In this document: positions 13,601 through 24,828 of the stretch, piece after piece
Layout of the letters: every line of letters starts with the position of its first letter
Numbering within the stretch: the first letter of the stretch is position 1
From: Nautilus pompilius
Taxonomy: Eukaryota; Mollusca; Cephalopoda; Nautilida; Nautilidae
Assembly: GCA_018389105.1 (NCBI GenBank)
Contig: JACATO010000122.1
Span: forward strand, 945,001-1,009,000
Direction: 5' to 3'
Length of the DNA: 64,000 nucleotides
Translations under genes and position numbers: made by a program
Notes under the pieces: generated by a model
The model's database searches: none
What the model was told of the DNA's origin: nothing
The model's input: only the letters and a program-made list of their open reading frames with translations

Positions 13601-16600
13601 TCCCATTATAATATGTAGGCATATTTAGCTCATATTTCAGATGCCATTAGATTGGACCAACCTGAAGGAGAACAGGTGTTATACAACAGACAAATGGTCA
13701 TCTTCAACTTAAAATCAACTGAAAAATTATGATGTCTTTCCTTTAGTAGGGCCATCTGGAGTAAACTAAATGTGGAGATATATTATGGGATGTATGTAAT
13801 AGTTTCAAAAAAATTCACTCACTCAGCTGCAGTAGTGACGTGGCAGACCAAGTCACCGGAATGCACAAATCAAGTGTTCATGAATACCTCGCGTTACTAT
13901 GCCATGGTGTAGTGACCGAGGTATTAGAGTAACATGTATACAAACTATGCACGGGGATAATCTTCATTCAGTCCCTGTTTCTACATACTGTTACACACAA
14001 CCAAGCCGCCCACATGACATATGAGCTACACTGCCCCAGATAAACTCCAAATGATCAGCTATGCAATTGAACACGGCAACAGAGCTGCAGCCTGAAGGTT
14101 CGGTGAGATTGAGGCCAAAATCAGGTCTTGGCGACATTATCAGGAGAAGACTGAAGTCATGCCATGTTCAAAACGCGCTGATTGGAGCAAGGGTGCAGCC
14201 TATCCCAAGCTCGAGGAGGAGGTACTTTTCTTCATTACTGAAAGGTGCATGCAGGGTGTGGGATTTTCCAACACAGAGATACGCATGCACACACTTTCTG
14301 TCTAAAAAAAACTCAATCTATGCCTGACTTTAAGGCATTTGAGAAATGGTACGCATGCTTCATGGCCTGCAACCAACTGAGCATATACCAGTGGACCACC
14401 ATTGCCCAGAAGCTACCTGATGATTACGAAGATCAGCTGTTGAGGTACCAACAGTTCATCATCAGACTGAGAAAATGACATGACTACTGAGTCACACAGG
14501 GAATGCTGATCAGATGCCCGTCATGTTCAACCATCCCTACAACAGCACAGTGGCCCCCATCAGGTCGAAGACCCGCTTCACAGTCATGTCGGGGTGTATG
14601 GCTGATGGAAGTAAATTCCCGCCATACATCATCCTCAAGAGGAAGATAATGCCAAAGGACCTGTTCCCCAGTGGTGTCCACACCCAGGTCCATGACAAGA
14701 GATGGATGGATGAAATCCTCATGCTAGACTGGGTGAACACTGTGTGGGACAGACAGACGGTATGCTGCGCCACAAGCTCCTGTCACTGGACACCTTCAGA
14801 TGTCACTGTTTGGAGTCCATGAAGCCAGCCCTGAAGAAGACTCATACAGACCTCGCCATCATCCTCGGGGATATAACGTCCATGCTGTGGGTCATGGATG
14901 TAGCTTGCAACTGCCCAGTCAAGCATGGGATCCAGCAGAGGTGGAATGCATGGATGATGGAGGGCGAACACTCCTTCTCTCCTTCTGGTCACATGCGCCA
15001 ACTCCACATGTCTACCATTGCCACCTGGATCAGAGATGCCTGGGTAGAAGTTGACCCTGAGACCATCAAGGTTTCCTCAGGTGCTGCCTGTCCATTGCCA
15101 TGGTCGGAATTGAAGATGACATCCTGTGGTCTGAGCCGAGGGATGATGAGGCATCAGAGGGTGATGACAACGATATCTACTATGACAAGACTGCTACCAT
15201 GACTGATAGTGGAAGGAAGAAAACAGTGAGGATGAGTTTGATTAGTTTTAATCTAGATGTACATCATATCAGTGCATGCTACTTATCCTGTATTATATTT
15301 ATCAATTTCATAAAGTTTCAATAAAATTGTGGAAAAAAATATTACTTGCATTTTTGTTTTTGTGGTTAAATATTACAGTTTCAGTATGAACTCCTTGTTC
15401 TGTTTCTACCCATTTCATTACCAATATCAATGATACTCAATCCAGTGACATTCAAAACACAAAACAAGACACGAACAACTATCTTTTATTGATATTCAGT
15501 CAAATTTCCATGTAGGATTTTCTAATGTATACGTATGTATTATTGCTTGCTCATCTGTCACCGGCAGTGGTCCCAGTGGTCTGGAAGAAAGCCTGCAACA
15601 TGTGATATCTTGTATAATACGCACCCAATTTTTAAAGTGTAAATTTTCTTTAAAAAACCGCAAGTAATACATGTCAGTTTACGGTAAGTTTGTGATATGA
15701 TAAGATGTGGATCCAAGTCATTAACCATGCAATGATGACATACTAAGTGTCTATACCACAAGATAAAAAAACGACTTAGTGTCTGCTAGAAATATCATGC
15801 CAACAGTGATTTTGGTTGTCTGGTGCATAATTCATGTTATTTTTCTTGCTCATGGTGAAACTATTAATGCACAGTACTACAGTAATCTCTTACTCAATTT
15901 TCAATATGCATTATGTAAACAGCTAGGTTTTCCGTCAAGCAGTATCAGATTGTTGCATGTTAATGCTTATCTTTAAACAGTCCGTGTGAAAACTGTAACC
16001 TTTATGAAGATGGAATTGTAAATGCTTCAACTTCCCTTATATTATAGTCAAGATTTGTCAACATGTAAAATCTATCTCTTTGGACAACTCAAGAAGTGTT
16101 TTGGTGACATCAAATTTTAAAGGTGATAATAATATGATAATAAATATCCTGAAATGGCTGCACCTGTCCTAAAGACACTTCATGCTTCTGGATTTTGATT
16201 TGTTTTTTTCCCCCTAACATGTTTTAAAGTAAAAATGTAATTTTCTTTGCATTTTCTTATTTTTGTACTTACTGTAGGCAATACTGAATCTGGATCTTTA
16301 TAAGTAAAGTTTAAAATTCCAACAAAAATAAATTTGTACTCAGCTGGTGGTATTGGTACTATCAGTAACACTTATTGTGGAATCTTATATCTGTATCTGA
16401 CATCTTGATGAAAAAATAATTTTGCTTCAAGATTTATAAATTGAACTCAAATAAATAAACAACTTTTATACTGATGGATTGAGATTGCATGGCAAAGAAG
16501 TTTTCGGTATCAAGTCCTATAATTCAGAAGGCACTAGCTTTTTTGAGGAAACTTGGCTTAATTACTGTTATATTCTTGTTAAGACCATTGTTATTAAAAG

Positions 16601-19600
16601 GATTTAAAATTAGTACAGCTGTGGCAAATCTGTTGTTCAAACACTAGATTAAATGATATGCAAGATTAAAGTTTGTTTAAATTGTTCCTTTTAAAACGTT
16701 ATATGATCAAACCTCGTTTACTAAAGTCCACCTATGTTTTAATGCAGTGAAACTAGCAAGAAACTTAAGCCCTTAATAATGTCAAAAAACTGAGTTAATT
16801 TGAAACTAAATGTTGCAAATGCTGCCTTGCTCAGTGGGAAGCCAACAAAAGACCATGGATGACTAGAGATATTTTTTACTAGAAGCACAACCAACAGCTG
16901 AGAAAAGAAACTGCTCTTTATAAATAACAACTTCATAGAGCTGATACACTAACCAATGCAGTTGCAAAGTTCTTTCCACTGTCTAAGCATCTATAGCTCA
17001 CTGCTGGAAGTGGCTCCTGCAATGTCTGCTATCACAGATGAATGTAGTTTTCTTTCAAGAAGGTGTGAATGCTGATTATAAGACCACTTCTATTTTAGCA
17101 TCAATTGGAGACGAGGTTTCTTAATTGATGTTGCTTGTGAATTCCCATCAGCAAAGAGGATGGGAGCAAAATTTATTCTAAAAATTAAGGATAAATGTTC
17201 ATTGAAGCAAAGAATGATTTAAAAGTAAAGAAGTAAGATTTTGAAACTTTCTTGCCACTATCAGAGATGAATAAATGGAAGTTTTTTTCTGCCTTTAAAA
17301 AAAAAGTTAAAGCAGCATTTTGTTTTTTGTTGTTGTTGTTATTTATATATCAAAATATTTTAGATATTATAAACTTTTTTGTTCTATTCTTTTTCCTTTC
17401 TTAGAAATAAAATGAAAAACTTCATTCCAAAATTAGCATCATCGGTGAAACATCAAGAAACTGTAATTAACCAAGATCTCTCTGGAGAAATGAATTCACA
17501 GAGAATGGGAACTAAAGTGAGTAGGAAATTTTTGAAGTCTATCTTTTTTATTTTAAGAAACTGACTAATTTGTTTTAGTCCTCATCTTCTCTCTCCCCAC
17601 CATAAAGCACAATTTAATTTATACCTGTCTTTTTTTGTGTGTATTATCTTAGCCTTTTCACTTTAATTTTGATTGTGGCTTGGTCTGTAGTAACAATAAG
17701 AATATGAATTTTTCCATTTTCTAATAAAGTATACTTTCTTTATACAAATTGCTAATTTGCTAATTAAAGTAAAACAAGGAATTTATTTTTTTTTAAAGGC
17801 AATGCCATGTGGACTCTTGAAATGATTTGCCCAGTAATTTAAAAAAAAATATATATATAGTGCATAATAAATTTTTTTTTTTTGAAAAGGAAGATAATTT
17901 GATATAAATTGTACAAATTTTTTAGGGTTAAAACATTTGCACACAATTCAAAATTAAACAAAGTTTGGCATGCACTGAAGTTTAGTAACATCATAACAAC
18001 ATAGTTACTGCCTAACACCCTAAAGCCACATTAGCTTTAATATCATGTGTACAGTCATCTATAGTGTGCACTACAGTATTGCACCTGCATCTCATACTGT
18101 TTACCAGACAGTCTTATGGCAATGCATTCCACTCTTCTGTCAAGGCTTGACACAGTTGGAATGGTCCTAAGAGCATAAAGTCACTGTCGAATGTACCTAA
18201 AGAGATCATCTTGTGCATTTTCTCTGGAGTTTAGATTGGAAGAACAAGCAAGCTATAGAAAGCATTCAATATTTTCCTCTTGGTGGTGGTAGTTTAGTTT
18301 CAAAATGGGCTTTTTTCATTATTGCCAATGATTATGAATTGATTACTTTGTACAATCTGTTTAACAACAGGGTTAAAGAACTTATATAAGTGGTGCTGAC
18401 CTGCAACAGTTTTATCAAAGACAATTCACATTTTTGGTCACTGGCATTTGCAAAATGGTCTAACACTTTACAATCAGCGTTACGTTTTTTGTTTTTTTTC
18501 AGGAACCAAAATAAACAACCATAGCAAAGGGAAAGTTGGATTTACTCTCATTCTGTAAAAGTCTATTACAAATTAGTCTTATCCTGGTGTGTAGATTAGC
18601 AGAGTGTACAAAATTGTCTACATTCTGGTTGAAAATATGTTCCATGGATCTGCTGCAATTCATTCTGGATGGAATGTTCCAGACAGATGATGTAGTGGTT
18701 ATGTGATAGTTAGTACATTATGATTACTCTCGCCAAGTCTTTTGTGAACTGAGCCAATCTATACTTTTGTCGAAGTCAGCTGACAATACTATGCCACACC
18801 AAGTTTAGCAGCCATATTTGAATACTTCCAGTCCATAGCCTAGTTATGACTAAATATCATACTCAGTAATAAGTTATCAAACTGCCATACTTAGTGTTCT
18901 CTAATACAACGGGTTTTATACCTAATGTGCCAAACCAAGCCGATTTCCAATCCAGGCCATCAATCTTAGCAGTACAGAAACCTAACTATTGGACATCTAA
19001 ACCACCCTAATATAAATTAGAATAAACAAAAATTAATCTTTATTTATTTACAGATGATGGATTTTGGATTATCGCTGTCACTTCAGTCTTCAAAAATTAC
19101 TGATTGGAATGCAAGCTATTTGGGATCTTTTGTAGAACTAAAGAATTCACCTGCTCATGGTAAGCTGTTTTGTTAGTTTAACCACATAGTGGAAACAGAA
19201 ACTGTATATATGGTTGGATTTTTTTTATTTGTTTTTTTTTTTTAAATACTGGCTATAATTTTGATGAAAGGGGACTTTAAATAGATGTTGAAACCTTCCT
19301 AACTTTTTATACTTATTTGTGATGTTGGATCATTTTAATCATTTTTTTTAATGCCAGTTATTAATATTCAACAATGAAATAAATGATTATTTTCTACTAT
19401 AATGTTCAAATATATATATACAAGGCATCCCAAAAAGATGTATTCACACTTTTGTACACTACCATACAATGGCATTTTGTGTCTAAACATTAAAATATTT
19501 CATTCAAAAGCTCATGAATAATGGTCACCAAAGGATGTAAATTGGAAACCATACATTCCACAAATGTTACAGTGATTGAATAAAGATTACTCATACCAGA

Positions 19601-20605
19601 GGTTTGAATTTTGATGGGTTTTAAACAGACCAGATTAGAATCCGACCTTTATTAACTATGAACAGATGTAACTGTGTGTGCTAAACTACTGAGAACTCTA
19701 AACGGCATGTATAGAAAGAGAGAGAGAGAGGGCAGAACCTGCTAAGGGTTATAGTGTGAGTTGGTGTCTTTTGTGGTTTTATTGGACTATTCTTCTTCAG
19801 TGACAGGTGACTGATACCTCATTCTCTTTATAAGCAGCATTGTGTCCAGCATTAAGATCATGTATGACAATGAAAGTGTTTTAGTAGCAAGATGATGTTT
19901 TCCTGCATTTTCATTGAGATGTACACGTATTTTTAGATGAACACTTTACTGGGAGATGGCTAGAATGATGTGGACAAGTTGAATATTTGCCACACTTTCC
20001 AGATCTCTTACCACAAGATTGTTTTCTCTGAAGTGTTAAAGAACAAAGAGTATGCCATAAAACCATTCACAAACTCAAACAGAGAATTGTTGATGCTTCA
20101 ACAGCTATTTCTGTAAATATGTCACTCTATTGTCGAATGCTGCAATGTCTGCATGAATGCTGATGGTGGATATTTTGAATACCTATTCTAATTTATCGTG
20201 TTTAAAGTATCTGATGTATAATGCATTTGTTTGGGGCTATATAAAAAATGTGTATACATTTTTAAGATACTCTGTATTTAAGAAATCAGATTTGGAAATT
20301 TTTTTACATTTTGCTTAAAATTTTAATTCAGTGATTGGCTATATGCTAGAATAAGAAGAGTATGTGACTGTTATAACTTTGGAAGTGAATCTTCACTTAT
20401 TGAAAAATTCAGTCATTTTGGAAAGATCCATGTTTTATCAGGTGACAAAACACATTTTCCCCAGTGCTGTATGTGTTTGTCAATTTGCATTTGAATTGTC
20501 AAAGATTATGATCTGAAAATATTGGTAATGCTGTCTCATTTTTTTTATTATTATTTGTACTTATTTCATTAAAAAAGTACAAAAGCTAAAAGATTTGTGT
20601 ATGTC

Positions 20606-20638
<33 letters not shown>

Positions 20639-23600
20639 GCTCAATCTATGTGTGGTATTTACCTTGCTAAAACTTTTGCAAAGAACATCTCCCATTCTTT
20701 GAGAATACCTGATTCTAAAACTATTGGAATTATTTTTACATTTTATTAATATAAATGCAAATCTTTTATTTCCCTCTACTTTTTACCCAAAGGTTCTGTA
20801 ACATGACAGCAGTTTGTGCTGTAACCTGGTACAAATCTCCGGGAAATAGAAGAAATATATTCACTGCTATAGTTCTTAGATTTGCTCATTTATAAATAAA
20901 TATTTTTTTTGTAGACACACTCCATATAAATTCACTGTTGGGAGCAAAACAGTTATAAAAGCAATACGAATAATTGTAAATTGTTGATCACACTCTTATT
21001 TTTCCTTGGTTATGTAAGTTTGATGACAAAACAATTATCTTCAATTATTACAACTGTATTAGTTTAATTCATTTGGCCTTGGAGCTGCTTATTTCTGAGT
21101 CTCTGGTGTTTTTTTCAGGATAATTCTTGTTTCTTTTTAAAAAAATTTTAGTTAGTTTTCTCTTCTTTTTTTTTTTTTTACTATCCCCTGGTATATGAAA
21201 ATGACTGCTTTTTAAAACAACAGAATATCTGACTTTACCACAATTTTTTGCAAAAGGTTCCAGATAGACTAAAATCATTTTATGGATATAGCTTTCTGAG
21301 GACAACTGATGCTCAAGGAGTTTAACAGAGATCTTGAACCATTAAATGGTGTATGTTCAACAACAACATGCAGTTCTGATGTTACCACACTAGCCCATAA
21401 GAAAATATTGCAGACATCACGGATGTTGCAAAATTGAGCCAAAAAATAATGCAATATATTCTCCATAAACTTGCTTATTACAGTGAGAGGCTAAATAAAA
21501 AATCCTGCTTATAAAAGCTAATGTGCAACACAGAAAGAAAGAGACCAACAGATGATGAATAAATTTGCAGTATTGGCCTCCAATATTTTACTTTCATTGG
21601 CTACATCTTGGTCTGGAGTAGGCCTTGATGTGCACTTTAGCTTACCCATTTATCACAAACATGATTGTTTCAACAAAATATTCTGAAAAAATAGTGCAAG
21701 TTACCATATTTTTTTAGAATAACAATGTGTTTAAGAGGCAATCCAGCTTTTTTCTTAGGCTCCTTAGAATCTTCATATAAGCCCTATAGAATATAATGTG
21801 GAATCTTCTTGACTGATAAGTTTGATCAACAGTCCGATTGAAAGCATGAAGGGCAACACTAAATTGCATGTGACAAAATCTGAATCAGGTGGTGATCTTA
21901 GTAATTCTATTCTGACCAGATTTGGGCTCTGCATGTTGCACATCATGGTTTTTCTCCAAATACTGATTTGTCAGGGTTGTTTTCTTTCTTTTGTATACAT
22001 TACATCTATTTTTAAGGTGCTCATTTTTAATATGGCAGGATGATGTATATACAGTTGTCCCCCCCCCCCAGTAATCGCGGGGGGGTTACGTCCATTGAGC
22101 ACCCGCGAAGAGTGAAAAACCGCGAATATTGGACGTGGTCCATAAAATACCTATAAATGCCTATAAACGTCAAAATATAATGTAAAATATAATAAAAAAT
22201 ATAAGTAAATATATAATAATAATTTAATAAAAAACAATACTCAGAGAAACACTCGAGATAGCTACACACGGTAAACTGGGATGATGCTGGGCTGCATCTG
22301 CCTGAGACTGCGCCTTGTGGGCAGCAGCCAATCAGCAGCAAGGAGACATGAATAATGCTCTCTGATTGGCTACTTTCAAACCTCCAGCCAATAGCGTTTA
22401 TTTTATGCTGATATTTTGCTGAATTTACGTTATTATTTATATTACAAAATTAGTAAATTATATCGTTATTAATAATTTAGTGCTAAAAAGTGTGAAAAAA
22501 TATATATTGCCATAAAAAAATCACGGAAGATATTTGCAATTCCGCGAATATGCGGGGGTTTCCATGAACAATTATTAGTTAGGTTCTGAGGAAAATTCCA
22601 CAAATAACTGGGGCCACAAATGCCAAACCGCGATTACACGGGGGTCGACTGTATACTGTCATTTTCACGATACTGTATGCAAAATCTGTGCTATTCCCTT
22701 TTAGTGTTAGAATGTGCAAGATGGTTCACTGCATTTTAGCTGAAGAGAAATTTGATATTTTTTTCTGTTTTCTTTGCCTATGTGCATTTGTAATTATACT
22801 TTTACCTTCATTTTTACTTCAGATTCATTAATGGTTACAAGGAGATAGAAAACAGAGATTTTTTGTCAGCAATATTTTTCATTTGATTTATTTTGTCACT
22901 ATCAACTCCATTTCAAGTAATTTATTCTATTAATGAAAACCTTTTCTAATTTTATCTGTGCTGAGATCTGCATTTTTAAAAAAGTAATTCAATGTTCTTT
23001 CTAAATAAAATGTCTGTGCCTGATCAGCATTATTAAAGATATTGGAAAACTAATAACTTGTATAAGAAAACAAAAAATTTTGTCTGATATTCTTGTTCAT
23101 TATTAGTAACATTGTGAAATTTATTATCAGCTGAAATATATTTGTTAATGATCCTAGATTTTTTCAGAAACTTTTTTTTCATTTAGTATTTCTTATGTAG
23201 TTATGTTTCCTCTTTCTCATGTGAATAATTTTACACTTTGCATAATGAACTGCATTTACACTTTAATGAACAATGCAATATGTACTTAGTTTTATCTGAA
23301 AGTTATTTTTAACCTCTTATTTAGAATTTCCATGTTTTATTCTTTTCTTAGTACTTTTGCCACCTTTTCTGGTTTATTTTCTCCCATTTCATTTGTCCAT
23401 TAAGTTTTATTCTTTGATTATGAACCTACTGATCACACTTTCTCTTTCCATGTTTAGTTGACTTATATCAAGTTATTCGTGTTGTGTTCTGCCTTACATT
23501 AATGGCTCTCTTCTAATTCTGACCATTTTCTGGTGGTCCAGTAAGTTTCCCAAAGGTTTATGTGGCCCTTTTTGACCAAGATTTTTAATTTCATCAGTTT

Positions 23601-24828
23601 TATTACCTAATTTAACATTCTAAATTAGTCTCAACTTACCAACTGTTGTTGTTTTCTCTGCTGTGCTACCTTAGTTTATTGTTTAACTACTTTAAGTTTC
23701 TAATACTAGCTACATTTTTACTTGATTTCTGATAAATGTTCGGACTTTGGGTCACTTTGTAGAGGTATCTTATCTCAGAACAAAAAGATGATGAATTGCT
23801 TAAATCAGCGGGATCTTGTTTTTGCAGTTGAATCTTTTGTCTCATATTATACTGTTTATTTTGTACCATAAACCTGAATTCATTGCACTCTTTTGATACA
23901 TATCTATTTGCTTTCATCACTTTTTATTTCTTCACTGGTCTTTTTAGACTCATATTTCATTGTCATTATACATCTTCATTCTTGATCACAGCTTTGGTCA
24001 AATCTAGCTATTCAAATTTCTTACTTCACTATTCAACTTGAGCACTCAAGTTTTAACTTCCAATCAACTTTGTTGCAGGTAACAAATTGAAAATGGATAG
24101 AAATAGTAGCTTGTCTTTATTTTGGCTCCTTTGGGTTCACACTTCATTTTTATTTTTCTAGACATGGTTGGATATTTATCAGAATTGCTTTAAATGTGAA
24201 TAATAAAATTTTTTAATTACCTTAATTACTGCACCAAATTTTAAGATCATTTGTGTTTTTTTTTTTTAATTTAGGAAAGAAGAAAAGTTTCCTGCAGAGT
24301 CCTTTATTGGATGGTAGTCACAAATTGGAGTCAACCGATGGAGAGACTGCTTGTCAGAATTCATTATTTTCACATTTTGCTATGCCTGACACCAACACAT
24401 CTCTTTCACCAACACAGAATACATATGAAGCAATAAGCCATAGTCAGGAAATACCCAAAGAAAAAATGGACATGGTTGCCATGAAAGGGAAAACTTTGGA
24501 CCATGATGTTGCACTGGAAGAGATTACCACCACACAAACAATAGAGGGTATTCCTTTATTATTAAACTGTGACACGTCATTAACAAAATTACTCAACACT
24601 GAAACTCCACAAATTAAACAGAGAGCAAAAATTAACTTTGCTTTAGAATCTGACATTGAGTGTCAAAAGATTTTAGGTGATCATCCTTTGACTGGCAGTT
24701 TCTCATTCAGTTGCAGTGCTGCTGGAGGTTTAAGTGACTACATGATGGAACAGGAAGCGGATGATGATTTGGGAAGTGATTCTTTTATACCTTTTAAAAG
24801 TGGCTTGGATATTTCTCAGCATCTGTAG
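3468..24828 (+). CDS. HAUS6: HAUS augmin-like complex subunit 6, C-terminal part (seven exons; 5' end outside the window)
   Basis: HAUS6 is a subunit of augmin, which binds spindle microtubules and recruits the gamma-tubulin ring complex for branched nucleation (family knowledge). Coding exons read here: 3468-3641, 7325-7371, 9374-9429, 11517-11607, 17405-17516, 19054-19159 and 24275-24828, giving 379 codons plus a stop. Phases 0, 2, 1, 2, 0, 1 join without a break. Identity rests on similarity to human HAUS6 recalled from memory: SVL, a Tyr-Ser-Leu-Asp stretch, IPDLLLKNCEKEI, IYQEGKLNIL and VIQLWN correspond in order to SVL, YALDG, IPRLLLDKIEKQM, VYEAGKLNLL and VIQLLN. The N-terminal HAUS6_N domain must lie left of the window. 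After the coiled-coil part, the tail is low-complexity, Ser/Thr-rich and much shorter than in human (which totals about 955 residues). The first exon's acceptor is weak (TTTAAG), but an in-frame TAA at 3444 prevents extension further upstream. Confidence 0.85.
3642..7324. other. HAUS6 intron a-b with a (TC)n microsatellite
   Basis: AT-rich intron. At 4567-4627 there is an almost pure TC repeat of about 30 units. I recognised no transposon protein in the rest; the open frames are short and show no domain. Confidence 0.5.
4567..4627. repeat. (TC)n microsatellite
   Basis: About 30 uninterrupted TC units, so likely length-polymorphic. A reading frame across it encodes Ser-Leu repeats and is not a gene. 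Confidence 0.95.
7325..7371 (+). CDS. HAUS6: HAUS6 exon b
   Basis: 47 bp behind a long pyrimidine tract and ACAG. Encodes DGIQNIYQEGKLNIL and ends in phase 2 at AG|GTATGG. The IYQEGKLNIL block is the clearest family match in the gene. Confidence 0.85.
7372..9373. other. HAUS6 intron b-c
   Basis: AT-rich, with a short (TATG)n at 9191-9210. A 70-codon open frame at 8703-8915 has no recognised family and no consistent splice context. Nothing else seen. Confidence 0.4.
9374..9429 (+). CDS. HAUS6: HAUS6 exon c (56 bp)
   Basis: A 56-bp exon, found because exon b (phase 2) cannot be joined to exon d without a stop. Bounded by ATCTTTAG and G|GTTAGT, it encodes SVIQLWNLSLCMYIQRIQE and restores the phase exactly. 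It corresponds to the human TVIQLLNEVL segment. Confidence 0.8.
9430..11516. other. HAUS6 intron c-d
   Basis: AT-rich intron with homopolymer runs (C run near 10093). A 65-codon frame at 10463-10660 looks mildly protein-like, but exons c and d join in phase without it. Confidence 0.4.
11517..11607 (+). CDS. HAUS6: HAUS6 exon d
   Basis: 91 bp after TTGTTTCAG, ending at AT|GTAAGT. Encodes VCVPEFYKYTDQLNDKKQ and onward, a charged, probably coiled-coil stretch, phase 1 in and phase 2 out. Confidence 0.78.
11608..17404. other. HAUS6 intron d-e, hosting a Tigger element
   Basis: 5.8-kb intron. Apart from the pogo/Tigger copy at 13514-15686, it is AT-rich with many T runs. I recognised no other element with confidence. 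Confidence 0.45.
13514..15686 (+). mobile_element. pogo/Tigger-type DNA transposon, degenerate
   Basis: Inverted ends read ACCGTAAACTGCCATGTATT at 13517 and, on the opposite strand, ACCGTAAACTGACATGTATT ending near 15686. Inside, a CENP-B-like N-terminus is readable (KLQMISYAIEHGNRAA, then LEEEVLFFITERCMQG). A DDE_1-type catalytic region follows, with MADGSKFPPYIILKRK, RWMDEILMLDWVNTVW, and later SGHMRQLHMSTIATWIRDAW. Many frame changes and stops make it inactive. Its coding part is much richer in GC than the surrounding intron, consistent with a transferred or invading element. Confidence 0.85.
17405..17516 (+). CDS. HAUS6: HAUS6 exon e
   Basis: 112 bp after CCTTTCTTAG, ending at AAA|GTGAGT. 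Encodes INKMKNFIPKLASSVKHQE and onward, the last of the helical region before the poorly conserved tail. Confidence 0.75.
17517..19053. other. HAUS6 intron e-f, with a Tc1 fragment
   Basis: AT-rich to about 18000, then a somewhat more balanced stretch to 18980. A Tc1 C-terminal fragment is readable at 18030-18260. The remainder of that stretch may belong to the same element, but I could not read it. Confidence 0.4.
18030..18260 (-). mobile_element. Decayed Tc1-like transposase fragment
   Basis: Minus strand: SNLNSRENAQDDLFRYIRQ, matching the Tc1 block SPDLNPIENxWD. After a frame change come LTEEWNALP and LVNSMRCRC, the usual end of the transposase. Broken by stops. Confidence 0.6.
19054..19159 (+). 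CDS. HAUS6: HAUS6 exon f
   Basis: 106 bp after TTTATTTACAG, ending at CATG|GTAAGC. Begins MMDFGLSLSLQSSKITDW. The sequence is not recognisably conserved; it is assigned by splice sites and phase. Confidence 0.7.
19421..20274 (+). mobile_element. Decayed mariner-like element (DUF4817 group)
   Basis: The left end CAAGGCATCCCAAAAAGATG and the inverted right end CAGAGTATCTTAAAAATGTA are related and flanked by TA. Inside, the C-terminal transposase is readable with stops: a QQD followed by a histidine-containing stretch, LPHFPDLLPQDCFL (family PRSPDLTPLDFFLWG), and IVDASTAISVNMS. Same family type as the copies at 47 and 54 kb, but older. Confidence 0.7.
20605..20638. repeat. (TG)n(TA)n microsatellite
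   Basis: Short TG run passing into about ten TA units. Confidence 0.85.
22052..22651. mobile_element. Non-autonomous pogo/Tigger-type element (MITE), 600 bp
   Basis: Starts TA|CAGTTGTCCCCC...AATCGCGG and ends, on the opposite strand, with CAGTCGACCCCCGTGTAATCGCGG|TA, so TIRs of about 25 bp with a TA duplication. It contains CpG-rich blocks repeated in inverted form (CCGCGAATATT near the left, CCGCGAATATGCG near the right). No transposase. The minus-strand frame at 22027-22341 lies inside it and is not a gene. Confidence 0.8.
24275..24828 (+). CDS. HAUS6: HAUS6 terminal coding exon
   Basis: 554 bp after a T-rich tract and TTTAG, phase 1 in, open to TAG at 24826. Begins GKKKSFLQSPLLDG and ends SGLDISQHL. 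It is rich in Ser, Thr and acidic residues, with no domain I can name. In the family this part is long, disordered and binds gamma-TuRC partners; here only about 185 residues remain. Confidence 0.75.

Larger units (their letters stand above)
19160..24274. other. HAUS6 intron f-g
   Basis: 5.1-kb intron with a decayed mariner (19421-20274), a (TG)n(TA)n microsatellite (20605-20638) and a pogo-type short element (22052-22651). The rest is AT-rich and without recognisable coding. Confidence 0.45.

Noticed and set aside
22027-22341. A 104-codon minus-strand frame.
   Set aside because: Lies within the TA-flanked MITE and has no protein family character.
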